Assembly (NCBI GenBank): GCA_007922195.1
Contig: ML682008.1
Span: 4,607,847 to 4,671,846 of the forward strand
Length of the DNA stretch: 64,000 nt
Reading direction: 5' to 3'
Source of the DNA: Podocnemis expansa
Lineage: Eukaryota; Chordata; Testudines; Podocnemididae
Positions 22,241 through 33,660 of this stretch are shown here, in pieces. The first letter of the stretch is position 1; each line of letters begins with the position of its first letter. A model generated the notes under the pieces. That model was not told where the DNA came from, ran no database searches, and saw only the letters and a list, made by a program, of their open reading frames with translations. Both the position numbers and the translations under genes were made by a program.

Positions 22241-24764
22241 ATACTATTATCATACTATAACCTTTTTTAAGTCAGTCTGGTTTTGGCTTAATACCTCTGA
22301 TGTCATTTGTTTGCTTATTGGACCTTTGTGTGTGGTTAGTTTCTGGCTTTTTTTTCCAGCTGGTGTTTCACCATGCCTGGGCCCTTGAGATTTTGGTGCC
22401 TCAGGGTCTGGTGAAATAAGGGTTCAGGGAGCAATGTTCTCCCCAAGACTTGAAATAAGGGGGGATGTAGGGGGAGGCAAGGTGGGGTATTGGGTTTGCT
22501 CACTAAATTGGTGTAACACTGTTACTAGCTGACAGCTGGGGGGTGTTGGAAAGTGTAGGCGGGTGTTAGGGAAATCCCTGTCTGGGAGAATTCTACAAGC
22601 CAGCTGTGCTTTTGTATATTTGTACCCTAACCCAAGGACTGTAGATGTACAGAAAACCAATCTCCTTCCATAGGGTCATCCCGTGTTTCCATCTTCCAGA
22701 ACTGAATCCTCCCTCTCCTTCTTGTCCTAAAGGTTTATGTTGTGTTCCCCGCTAGGCTGAGAGTGTCTGCGCTCTGATCAGGTGCTTTTCTTTCCAGAAA
22801 TCCAGCTGCCCTCTGTGCATGCTTATATTCATGATATCTTCAGAAGATCAATGCATAGTTTATAGCGTATGACTGCTAGCGCCTATAAGATTTATTTTCA
22901 CATTAGAGATCAAGAAAGCATCTGCTTTTAGCCAAGCTGTAGCATTACCATATGGTTTTCCTTTAAACAGAGTACAGATACATTTGAACAAGAGAAATTG
23001 AGAAGGAATTTCAATGAATGCTGGCTTGACATATTCACAAGAACAGGTTTTATTTTAATCTATTCATGTAAATAGTTCAGTTGTATAAATTGGTAAATTC
23101 TAGCAGCATCCAGTAATGTCATCTTAGTTTGTTCATGTCATAGGAATATAGGAGGTAAAAATATAGCCTTAAGGCCAGAATTCTGTTCCTGGATTCATGT
23201 TAGCAATTTTCACATATGTGTTGATTCACCAAGGTGCCTACTGCTTAACTATGACTCTGGGCCTGCATTTCTCAAAGCCAGTCAGCATTCTGGTGAGGTT
23301 CATTGTGAGCTGAGAGAGTACATGGCAGCCATTATTCTACCTGTGGCAACTTCAAACACTGCACTCCCTCCCTTGGCACCCTTCAAGGCCCAAAAGCTGC
23401 AGCCTAAACTAGACATGAACATATCTCTTTCTCACTGCAACAGCTGAAGGAAGCACTGGAGGGGAGGCAGAAAAAGTGTGTTTTGTAAAGAGACTGGCTC
23501 ACATCAGCCTCAAGTAACACCATACTTATTTACTTTATTAATTTTATAACCCTTATTGCCATGGCAGCTGCAAACACCACAGGAAGTGCTGATCTGTGGC
23601 ATGTCTTATTATAGTTGTTATTATTATAGTTCTAGTTAATGAGTAACATTTTCCAGAGCTCTCTGAACGACTTTCATCCCTTTTCACCTGGTTATTAGAT
23701 AACAAGGTATATACATCTAGGGATGTAATTACAACCCTTTCCGCTACTAATCAATCTCCCCATATAAAAATATAAGTCTGGGAAAGGCTTCAGATTCCAA
23801 TCATATGAAACAAAGGAGAAAAAAATGAAACAGCATAGCACTAAATGGTTGATAGTTAGCTGCTAACCCAAGTGACAAAATGAGATCATCTACTGTGACT
23901 CTGATTAGCATGAGTCCCTAATTTAAAAAAACTTAAATTGGTAAACTGAAGTCAGTGGGTGAACTCTGTGATTTTGAAAATTAGACCACTTATTTAGGTG
24001 TCAATCTGTGGGCTTAAGACTTAATTTCAGACTCTTTATTTTTAAAAATCTTGCCCTTGGTATTCAGTCCATACCACCATCTGCCACAGCAAATGAGATG
24101 CAAAACCCCCATCTAGAACTATTTTTGAACGAAAATAGCTCCCTCACTACCTTTTTGAGTAGGTACAGTGTCACAAAGTGCATGAAAAAAAGGGAGAAAG
24201 TGAAATGTTTCTCCTTCAGGTTAAGGTGAGTCACCATATTATCCCCAATGCAGGATTGTGCTTTATCACTTAGTTGGGCCCTAAACAAGTTGCTTGTGCT
24301 ACAGTACGAGTAAGTTATTTAACGGATATTACAAGCCTCTGCTATAGCAACTCTTTTTGAGTCTGGGTCTGGCACCCTTACTCACATGAAGCAGTGTTGT
24401 AGTGCCCATATAAGTCCCACTGAATTCTAGATTACTCATGCACTAAAGTACTACTCAGTATGAGCAAGAGCCACACAACTGAGCCCTTACACAGTTTTCC
24501 TGATGGTTCTAATTTATGTGAAATATATTATTGAAATGGATTACATTTTTCAATTGGAGGATAATCCCCCTAGTTGGAATGTTTCATTGTTACTTAAAGC
24601 ATTGTGACTTTCTAGAACATTGATGTGCAGTAGGAATTGCCTGAGAAACCAGGCTTGCATTTCATAAAAATGGTACAGATCTCCATTCTCATTAATTTGA
24701 TCTACTAAATCCCAGATAAAAGTTCTAATTGTGATCTTCTGATGTTCCTTTCCCAGAATCTGGT
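22241..24764. other. Intronic DNA, no recognised gene
   Basis: AT-rich sequence with modest GC islands (22380-22780, 23260-23480). I see no conserved domain, RNA gene or transposon terminus. Confidence 0.4.
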
Positions 24765-25600
24765 CTGGGGTGCTGGTGTCTCCCCCTGATCTCCATTCCT
24801 GAGCCCAACTGCATTGGTTCTGCTAGGTGAGCACCCACTCCTGGGTCAGTCCGTGCCAGCTTCCTACATGTAATCAGTTCCAAGCGGTGGAGGTGCATTC
24901 TCCAGCCACATGGGACAGTCCCCCAGTGAGCACCACCAGTCTCCAGATATCACGCCGGGAACTTCCATCCTGCAGGGATCAAGACCCTTCCGCAATCACC
25001 ATAGGCTCATAGACACTGAAAGAAATGGGAATGCCCAGCTCTGCTCATTCACACCCTCTAAAGTCCGCACAGTTTTACATAAAACAAATATTAGTTTATT
25101 GATTAGAACATGATTTTAAGTGAGTATGTAGTGAATCACTGCATAATCAATTAATTAAGTGGCCAGGAGGTACCACAAGCAAATAAAAATATAAGCCACA
25201 TTCTAACCTAACATCACTGTCCAGTATTACTCACAGAGTCCAGCTGTGTGACAGATTAGCAGCCAGTCTCTACCCTCCATAGGCAGGGCCCAGTCCTTCT
25301 TGGAGATGTTTGCAAGATGGTGTGTCTCTGGCCAAAAGCCCTTCTCCCAGTTCAAGTGTTTCTCCTCTCCAACCACCTTCGGCCCCCACTCCCCCCCCAG
25401 GCTGAGGTGATGCTCTTTGTTCCCCCTGAGCGAAGGAGCTCAATTTGCATTGTCTTTGTCATTGATCTCTTCAGCCTCTGTGCTGAGAGATAGCCTTGGT
25501 GGTCTGCCTCCCGCTTGGGCCATGTAAAATACCTGGAAACATGCTTTACACCAGTACACATACATGATGCTGCCAGAGACATGATACCCTAACAGTAAAG
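24765..25600 (-). repeat. Unclassified interspersed repeat, possibly LTR-derived
   Basis: This GC-moderate block has sharp compositional edges. It contains an inverted AATAAA-type signal near 25095 (TTTATTGATTAGAACATG), so transcription would run on the minus strand. Its layout resembles 48725-49620, which is why I suspect an old solo LTR, but I see neither clear TG...CA ends nor a primer-binding site. No retroviral coding region lies nearby. Confidence 0.3.
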
Positions 25601-25874
25601 TAGACCATGTTAAAAGCATTCATAAAGGAACCCTGCATAGCACATTTTGCATCAAACCAGGCAACTACATGGCAGGAATGAATAGAAATGTCACACAGAT
25701 CATAGATCAGTGTGCATTACGTGACAGACCTGTCCTTAGATTTTGAAGTCTGAGATGTGATAAGAGTTTCTTAATTGTCGCAGTTCCTGGATCATTAAAA
25801 GCAGACTCTGTGCTGAGCTATAGAGCTCTACAATCACACTTCAGTTTGAGAACTTTTCAAATTATTATACATTA

Positions 25875-26830
25875 TTAGCATTACTGTAGTGCCAAGAAGC
25901 TCTGTTTATAGATTTACAATCATTATGCTAGGTGCTGCATAAAAAGAACAAAAAGATGGACTTTGCAGCAAAAAGTTTACATGAGATAGCAAATTAATTC
26001 AGACAAACAGAAAATAAAACACATGAAGCCATATTGCTCATCATGATAGGCTGTGGTCTTAGCACACCAGTAACCCCACTGTAGTAAAAGAAAAAAAAGT
26101 CAGAAAAACAGGCTGAGATTTTAATTTGGGTAGAAGGAGACTGGTGTGGAGTAAAGAGGTATGCTGTGAGTCATCAGCAAAGAGATGATAGTTGAATTTG
26201 TGTTTGAAGATGATAGGTGTAGAGATATAAAAGAGATAAGGTACAGAGAGATAAAAGAAGGCTGGCCAGTGAAAGAGATCTTTTGGAAAGGTTGATGAGG
26301 AGGATCTTCTAGAGGAAATGCTGAAGGAGTTATTAGAGGTAAGATGGGTTGCAGGGAAAGAAAGATTTTTGGAAGCCAAAAGAAGACAAGATTTCAAGAA
26401 AAGGAGCATAGTCAATGGTGTCAAAGACAGGTCAGGATGGAGCCCTGGTTCTAAGCTTCTTCTAGGAAGCGGACTTTGTGGAGAGTAGTTTCAGCAGTAT
26501 GTAAGGGGTGGAAGCCAGGCTGGGGAGAGTCTAATATAAAACTGGATGGGAGGAACTTTAGACAGGAATTGTAGATAGCACATTCAATTAACTTAGAGAT
26601 GAAAGGGAGACAGTCCAGTAGTTTAGAGAGTCAAGTGGATTTAAGGGTGTATTTATGTTATGAAGAGAATAAAACATGATTGAGGGAAAATAATCCAAGA
26701 GCAGTGCGAAGTTAAGGAGAAGAGTGAGGAAAGGGAAGGAAATGAGTACAAGGGAGATCAAGAGCCAGGATGGGATGGGGTCAGTAGTTTAAGGGGAGAG
26801 GGGAGAGGAGACGAGCAGATAAGAAAATGG
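25875..26830 (+). repeat. Old amniote interspersed repeat
   Basis: GCTAGGTGCTGCATAAAAAG, AACAAAAAGATGGACTTTGC and ATCATGATAGGCTGTGGTCT followed by TTAGCACACC match, in order, a repeat I know as common in reptile and bird genomes. From about 26100 on, a purine-rich tract (GTCAATGGTGTCAAAGACAG, GGATGGAGCCCTGGTT) looks like an older LINE remnant. No open frame of interest remains. The division between the two parts is uncertain. Confidence 0.45.
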
Positions 26831-27576
26831 TTAATATTTCTTTCAGTCTCCCATAAGTAGTCAAGCACAGAACAATAACATTATGCAAACTGTGAGTTCT
26901 TCAAAGCAGGATGACTGTCTTAGGTATTTCTGTGTCGTGTATGGCACTGGATACTTTGTCAGCTCAGAACAAAAAATTATATAAAAAACAAGTTTTCCAG
27001 GTGAGACAACGGTAAAGGAACACACCAAAAAGAGAGAAACAAGTACTTCACGTTGATAGGACTTCTTGTACAAGGATTTTTGAAACACTTACATGCATGT
27101 GTTTGCAAAAGGTTGGATGGCCAGTGTAGAGAGTGAATGTCATGGGCACAGTTATACTGACCATCTGACCTTTCACAAACAAATGTATTCAAGTGTTTTA
27201 AAAGTCCTCATACAAGAAGTCCTACAAATGTGCAGTACCTCCCCCCCCCCCGGTGGGGCATTCCCTTAAGGTCATTTCATTTGGAAAATGTGTTTTTTAC
27301 ATATGTTTTATATTTTTTTTCTTTAGACCAAAAAATGAAAAAGCATCACTAGAGGTGCTGCTTACCATTGAAACCTATAAACAAAACCTCTGAACAGCAC
27401 TTGCCATTGAAACCTATGAATATGTGCCTTCTGCTGGAGAAAGATGAGAAAGCACAGGGAATATAAACAGACAGACAGAACCAAAACTTAAGTTAATACA
27501 GAGGTCATCTAATAATACATAGCAATGATGCTTCAGGACAGTTACCATCAAAAGCACTGTGCTGGCTAATTATTAC

Positions 27577-28025
27577 CAGGGCCAGATTAAGTTGCCTTGG
27601 GTCCCCAGGCTGCCCAACAGTGCAACTCCCCATCTGGGGCACTACAACTGTGACCCCCCGTCTGGGGTCCTAGGCCCCCACCATGGTGGCCTGTGGTTAG
27701 GCTGTCACGGGGGGGGCGGCTGGGACCAGAGGGTGCTCCCGCCCTGATCCCAGTCTTAGCTGGTTTGCCCCAGACAGTGTAGCCACTGTTGCAGCCCTCC
27801 ACAGCCAAGAGCCCTGGAAAGCCACATAGTGCACCAGCCACCCCACCCCTGGAGCAAAGGGAACACATGTCAACCTGCCCCACCCCTGACCCCCCACCTC
27901 AAGCAACCCTTGCCCATACTGTGGTGACGAGGGGCAGGGGCCATAGGTACTGGAACCTGGGCCCCACCCTTGAGTCTGAGCTCCAGGTCTTCAGCCCTTA
28001 TAGTCCCTGAAATAATCTGGCCCTG
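27577..28025. mobile_element. hAT-type MITE, 449 bp
   Basis: CAGGGCCAGATTA at the left and its inverse TAATCTGGCCCTG at the right are near-perfect terminal inverted repeats. The flanking octamers ATTATTAC (27569-27576) and ATTGTAAC (28026-28033) agree at 6 of 8 positions. The interior is GC-rich and gives spurious open frames on both strands. A C run (27241-27251) lies outside the left flank. Confidence 0.8.
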
Positions 28026-28918
28026 ATTGTAACTAGGTAATGGGGATCCTGTTAATAACTGCCACAAAAAATAACTATTCTTTTAAACCTGTTTGTTGTA
28101 ATAAAAAGCACACATGGAAGGTGTTTGGCTATGGAAGATCCAGAAAATAGCAAATAACTAGTTAAAAGGCTTAAGACAACCAAGTTTTTCTTGAGTTACT
28201 TGTAGGGTTTTTTTTTTTCCCTAGTTGGAAACAAATGTTTACTGGAAATCATCTTCACTATACAAGTATGACCTAGGAAATGAATAGTTTATAATATTCT
28301 TGTCCTATATAATCTAAATGAAACAATTAATCAGAACAATCCTAGCAAAGCAAGGAAGAAATAATGCAAATACAGGTCATGCACTGCCATTTAATTAACC
28401 TTGGGTGGCGTATTCATTTGTCATGGGCTCAAGTAAATGCAAATCATTTCAGTCAGCTAATTTGGAAACTCTTTTAAAGAGCCTGAGAAGGGTAATACCA
28501 TAGCAACTACTGATCATGTGGCTCTCAAATGTGTGCAGAAATATGATTGTTACAAGGCTTAATATCTGCTTAGTCTAGAAGTAAATACTGAATGATGACC
28601 TTTTTACAGAGCCAGACAAGTGAGGTATCAAGATAATTTTGACTGTATGTATTGGGAAAGACCTTATGGGCTGAAAGGCATAGCTTGGTATTCGGGAAAT
28701 CTGTCTGATAAAGTGCAAAAACACTGAGAACTGAACATCTGGTTTTCAGGAAAATTCTCTTGTGTAACTTTTTTGATGTAAACTATGCTATGTGGCAGGC
28801 TCTGCACTCCTGCATCATCATGTTCAGGGAACACAGACTTCCCAATTTTTCAATTTCATCTCATGTTTTGTGATTTTTTTTGTTTAAATAGATTCAGTTC
28901 CAGGACTCATCTGATTAA

Positions 28919-29612
28919 TTCCAAAGGGGTAGCTGTGCTAATTTAGTTTAGCAAAACAAACAAGGAGCCCTGTGGCCCTTTTAAAGACTAGATGTTAACA
29001 GTCTGACTTGATCCTATGACTTACATTTCCTTGCATTTATTTCCCTCCCATTCTGTAAGCTCCTCATGTTCAAAGTGTCTGACAGTGAGATTTTCTCCCA
29101 TGAAAGCTCACGTAATAAATAAATGTGTTAGTCTTTGAGGCTGTGTCTTCATCTAAAATCTTAGTTCAGACTTGGTTAGTCTGAACATAGTAGTTCAAAA
29201 GTTAATTTGAACTAAGTGCTTTTTTTTTTTAGTTTGAACTAACTTTTGGTTTGAGCTAACTTTTTAGTTCGAGCTAAAACAAACATGGTTAATTCAAACT
29301 AAAAGTTAGTTCAAACTAAAAGAATTGCTTAGTTCAAACTAACAACTAGTTCAAACTAGCATGTCTCCATTGGGCTAGTTTGAACTAAAAATGCAAATCA
29401 GTTCTAACTAAGCAGTTAGTTTGAACTACCCAGCCAAAGTAACTAGTTCAAACTAAGTTTTGCTTAGTTCAAACTAATTTTTTTTTTTAATTTCTAAATA
29501 GGCAAAGCCTCATATAGACAGAGTTCAAATTAGTTTGAATTAAGGCTCCTTAATTCAAACTAATTTGTTAGTGTACATATAGCCTAAAAGTACCACAGGA
29601 CTCCTTTTTGTT
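28919..29612 (+). mobile_element. Hairpin retroposon, copy B, interrupted by a palindromic MITE
   Basis: A perfect 12-bp direct repeat, TCATCTGATTAA, flanks the copy at 28907-28918 and 29613-29624. The head TTCCAAAGGGGTAGC leads into ACAAACAAGGAGCCCTGTGG. The closing arm AAGTACCACAGGACTCC ends in a T-rich tail. Here only the outer stem is inverted; the middle (about 28995-29100) is unique sequence. Copy B may therefore show the ancestral, non-palindromic organisation. A MITE at 29139-29584 splits the closing arm. Confidence 0.85.
29139..29584. mobile_element. Palindrome-rich MITE, copy 1 (TTAGTTCAAACTAA type)
   Basis: The ends GGCTGTGTCTTCATCTAAA and (reversed) GGCTATATGTACACTAACA are imperfect terminal inverted repeats. 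The flanking trinucleotides TGA and TAA (29136-29138, 29585-29587) are compatible with a TWA target duplication, and hairpin-retroposon sequence resumes exactly after the right end. The interior is nearly all short inverted motifs of the type AGTTCAAACTA/TAGTTTGAACTA, in varying spacing, so it can fold into many stems. It has no coding capacity. Confidence 0.75.
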
Positions 29613-29624
29613 TCATCTGATTAA

Positions 29625-32600
29625 GTGATTCTCTCAGCTTTCATTATTTAAAAAGGAAAAAAAAAAAGTCTAGCCCTCCTTGTTACCTTGAAACCTTGAA
29701 AATGTGAACTATAAAGAGTCAAAAAACTGCATGCAAATAAAAAGGACAACAAATGTTTTCAGGGCTTTTTGGTTTGTTTTCAAATCATGATTTTAAAATC
29801 AGTCTTGTGAATCTTGGCTGTCGGAGACTGACAATTCTTGTTTTAAGAAGAGCAGTTCGAGAGACAGTAAGGATGAGTGAGGGTTGATCAACGGGCCCTA
29901 CAGGCCCTTGAGCTTTGTGTAGCGTCCACAGGAAAGTCAGGATCTGCCGTAGTGGCAGAGTTACAGGAGTGATTGCAGAATCTCAGGGACTGGAGAAGGA
30001 TTCTTTACTGATGGCTGGCTTGAGAGACAGGGATTTCACTGTGGAGAGGAGTTTGACTAGTAAGAGAAATGCACTTGGTTAGAAGCTCAAATGCCCTTCT
30101 ACCACATCCTCGTAACTGAAAACATTAAAAGGACAGTGACATCATTAAAACAAACAGCTAGACAGACTCTATACCCATTGTCAGTAATCTGCATTTTAAA
30201 ACCAAGTAATCAGACAGAAGCTGTGATATTTGTATGCAAAGGTAGATGTGTATATATATTTATTTACACTTGATACTTGTGAAAATAGAGTCCAAAATCC
30301 TCTCCTGCTGCCATGACTTTCATGAAATTGAGTGGGTTATCAAATAAAACACGCTTTTCCCTGTTTCCCCAATAATTCCTGAAGTGGTTGGGAAATTAAA
30401 GAGGTTTTTTTTTTAAAACTAGCACACCTTGTATTACTTTAACCATGTTCACATTACAGAATTCTCTGTTGAAAGGCTCCCCTCCAGTGTGCTGCAGAAT
30501 TATTTATTTTTATCTCACTCATTAGAACTTACAGTCCACAGTATCTACGGTCTAACATGCAATCTGAATGCTGATGTTTGTAGTCCAACAATAATAATAT
30601 TAATTATTATTTTATGTTGCAATAGCAATCAGAGGTCAAAGTTGAGATCAGGCACCACAAACACATACCAAGAAATGATCCCTGCTCTAATCAGTTTATA
30701 GTTTAACAATCCTCCCGCTGATTGGAGAAATGGTTCGTTTCATGTGTCTGTTAAGACTCCAGCTGCTTTTCAAGTGATCAAGAGACATTTCATTCACATA
30801 TCTCAGTTACATTTTAGGTAATGACCTACAGACATTTTTAGATTAAGAATTTCTAGGATGGCACGTACGGCTTCAGCCAAAGTCCACTGAAATCAGCAGG
30901 AGCCTTTTCACTGACTTCAGTGGGCTTTGGATCTGGCCCTTAACACATTTTACTCCATTGTGTTTGTTTTTTCTTTTCTCCAGGGATTATTCAATAAGTA
31001 TTTTTGTGAGTGAATGCAAGTGGAAAAGGAGGGCAATTTGTTGCTATACCTAAGACCAGCATGATCCCTAGAACCAGCCCATACCAGGCTGGAGTGCGGT
31101 TCATCTGGTAAAACAATGTGTGCTAAAGTATTGAAGCTATTTCCAGTGGAAATCATTAGAAAATTAAAAGCCTGTGTTTCAGTATAGACTCTTTAAATGA
31201 AGAATGCAGCATTTAGGGTGGAAAAAAGACAAGTTTCTTGTATATTCCATACAGAAAACAAAAGAATAAACTTATTTCACCCCACTTTGGCTTCAGCTGT
31301 TATTCATGATGTGGTTGATGATAAGAATAATAATCCATTTGCGCATATAACCTGCACATAACTACAAAACAAATTACCATATATGCACACATGATGCTTA
31401 TAACATTTACAAGAGCTAGCAATAAACCAATCAAACCACAGAACTGCAGCAGACAAGAAAAGAAATTTGAGCTTTGCTCTGAAAGTGCCACAGATGTGCC
31501 TTTGGAGTACATGGAGGAGAGTGACATTCCACAGGGCGATTCTCTTAGTAGATGAGGCCTGTGTTTCTGTCCAGCTCATGTCATGATCCTGTGGGCTATA
31601 GACTAATTCCAATCTTATTGATCTTAAAACCAGTGTGATGGGCTGTCAAGTAACAGACAGTCCTTCGTACAAGGGCAGATTCTTTTTGTCCCAGTCTGTT
31701 CCCTTTGCCCACTTCAGGCAAGTCTTGTATCAGGGGAGTCACTTACAGTCACGTACGTCTTTCCATCTGTACCCCTTCACTCAGGGATAGAGAAGGGGAG
31801 ACTTTCCAAAGAGAACATAAAACAACTGGCAATGATTAGAGCCACCCCTGGACTGGACTGCAGTGCCCTTTGTTCGAGCCAGAACTGGGCAAAGAATCAG
31901 GAAGGTACAACCAACTTCCTAGCTGCCCTTCCACTTTAAAAAAATGATTGTGTACTATTTAAGGATTTAAATCTTAATACTAAGTCCTTGGCATGTTCTT
32001 ACGGGATAAAATGCTACTGTTCTTAAAGCCATAGCATGAATCAGCAAGATACTTTTGAGGCAATAATAAGTAGTAGGACAAAAGTCTGACCATTTCATAG
32101 TCTTTGGAAACCTACCTGTATAATTTGTTCATTTGTTTGGGTTCTTACACTATGCTGACCACAGCAGTATAAAAGAAGCCAGTTAAAGGCTGAAAACTGC
32201 TATGTAAAAATTTGGATCAAAACTTTATGATAACCAGTAGGGGTTCAGAGGAAATGATGAGTCCTGCTGAGGAGGATTGTACATTATTAGATGGGTGTAG
32301 GAGAAGATCTGCGTACTGAATTCCAAACTGTCCTTTACACTTGGAACTAATCCTTGAACTAATCCATAAAATTTCTAATCTCTCCTTCACATTCCTCTTT
32401 AAAATGCATTTCTTCTTCTCACCTACAAAGTATTGACCAAATAAATTTAGTTAGATTGAGCTAGTGTCAAAGTAGCCGATATTATTTATATATTTAAAAG
32501 TAATTTTCTTTAATCCTCTGTAACAATCAAGTTGTGTACCCTATGTAATTACAGTCTTACGATCATTGTTTTTGTTAGCTTTCGTTCAGCCCTTTCCTCC

Positions 32601-33394
32601 TGTTGCTTACTACACACTTGTTGCATCTTCTTTCAAATTAGACGATACATTTTTTAGAGCTGAGAATTTTTTCTTAACTTTTTGTGCAATGCCTTGACCA
32701 ATGAAGCCTTGACCTGGGGCCTGTGAGCAACATGCAGTTAAAAATAATAAAAAGCAATCTAAACAGAGTTGTTATATTAAAGTCTATTGAGTAATAATAA
32801 ATTAATTCTAGTTAGTCTTCATTTAAACTACAGGAATATAGATTCACTTTATTATTGAATTCTTTTAAAAGAGAGAATATACTTTGAGAAACGGAGGGCG
32901 AATAAAGCACATCAAGAAAAAACTGTCTCTAAACATGTCAAAGTGAACAAAGCCTTAATAAATTAATGAAAAATGATTTTTTGAATGCTGATTTCCTTTC
33001 TGTGAAACACAAATGAAACAAAATTTCTATATCAAAGACGGAGGACTCTGAACTCCAGCAATATCTTCTACTTTTATTATTGCTGTCCAATAGCAAAAAA
33101 TCAGAAAGGTAAATCCCACTACTGCACAGTACAGAAAAACAGGTCACAAACACTGAATAGCAAAAATAACCAGACCATATGTTGTAGTAGCATCGCATTT
33201 CTGTTCAATTAGCATCATTGTCGGGGACAGTCCTGTTGACTAAGCAAGGTTTTCTTACTCGAGTAACGTTGACACTTTTCATTGTTCTTTATTTCTGTTT
33301 AAAAACCTGGAGACCCACACACCCAAAAAGGAGTAAGCCAGATCCCAGTCTTTGCTGGGTTTCAGCAGATTCATTTCCTGCATTGACTGATGTA
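29625..33394. other. Intronic DNA, mostly unrecognised
   Basis: No gene is visible. A short repeat fragment lies at about 30585-30710 (CAATAGCAATCAGAGGTCAA, AAATGATCCCTGCTCTAATC) and looks related to the repeat at 25875. A TATATATATTTATTTA stretch lies near 30250. The rest (30710-33394) is AT-rich and holds nothing I can name. Confidence 0.4.
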
Positions 33395-33660
33395 GTCGAC
33401 AAGCTATAGAATGCATACATCCCAACAACTTACTTGCCTCCCCCTTACTGCAGCATCTTCACTTGGCTGGGTCAACAAGAAATGGTATCCCTTCAGTGCA
33501 GCATTACTCTTTTATGAGAGTGAAGTTACGGTGTTGAAGGGAGAGCACTGCTGGGATCAATTAAGTGGGTCTGTACTAGCTACTCAGTTGATCCTGCTGT
33601 GTCTGTCAATGAAAATCAATGTAGTGTTTTCAGGAGAGAGAAGTCCAGTGAAACTGAAGC
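33395..33660. mobile_element. Harbinger-like MITE, diverged relative of 8381-8665
   Basis: CTTACTGCAGCATCTTCACT and GATCAATTAAGTGGGTCTGT followed by ACTAGCTACTCAGTTGATCC correspond in order to blocks in the element at 8381. The termini are too eroded for an exact boundary or target duplication. It encodes nothing. Confidence 0.55.

Noticed and set aside
24765..25600. Possible endogenous retrovirus LTR, also considered for 48725-49620.
   Set aside because: Reported only as an unclassified repeat: no clear TG...CA ends, primer-binding site, gag or pol reading frame was seen.
27577..28067. GC-rich open frames on both strands that resembled a small gene or CpG island.
   Set aside because: The segment has hAT-type inverted ends and an 8-bp target duplication and no codon conservation signal.
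29139..29584. Regularly recurring AGTTCAAACTA units looked at first like a CRISPR-type array.
   Set aside because: The spacing is irregular, repeats occur in both orientations, there are no unique spacers of constant length, and the host is a vertebrate. It is a MITE interior.
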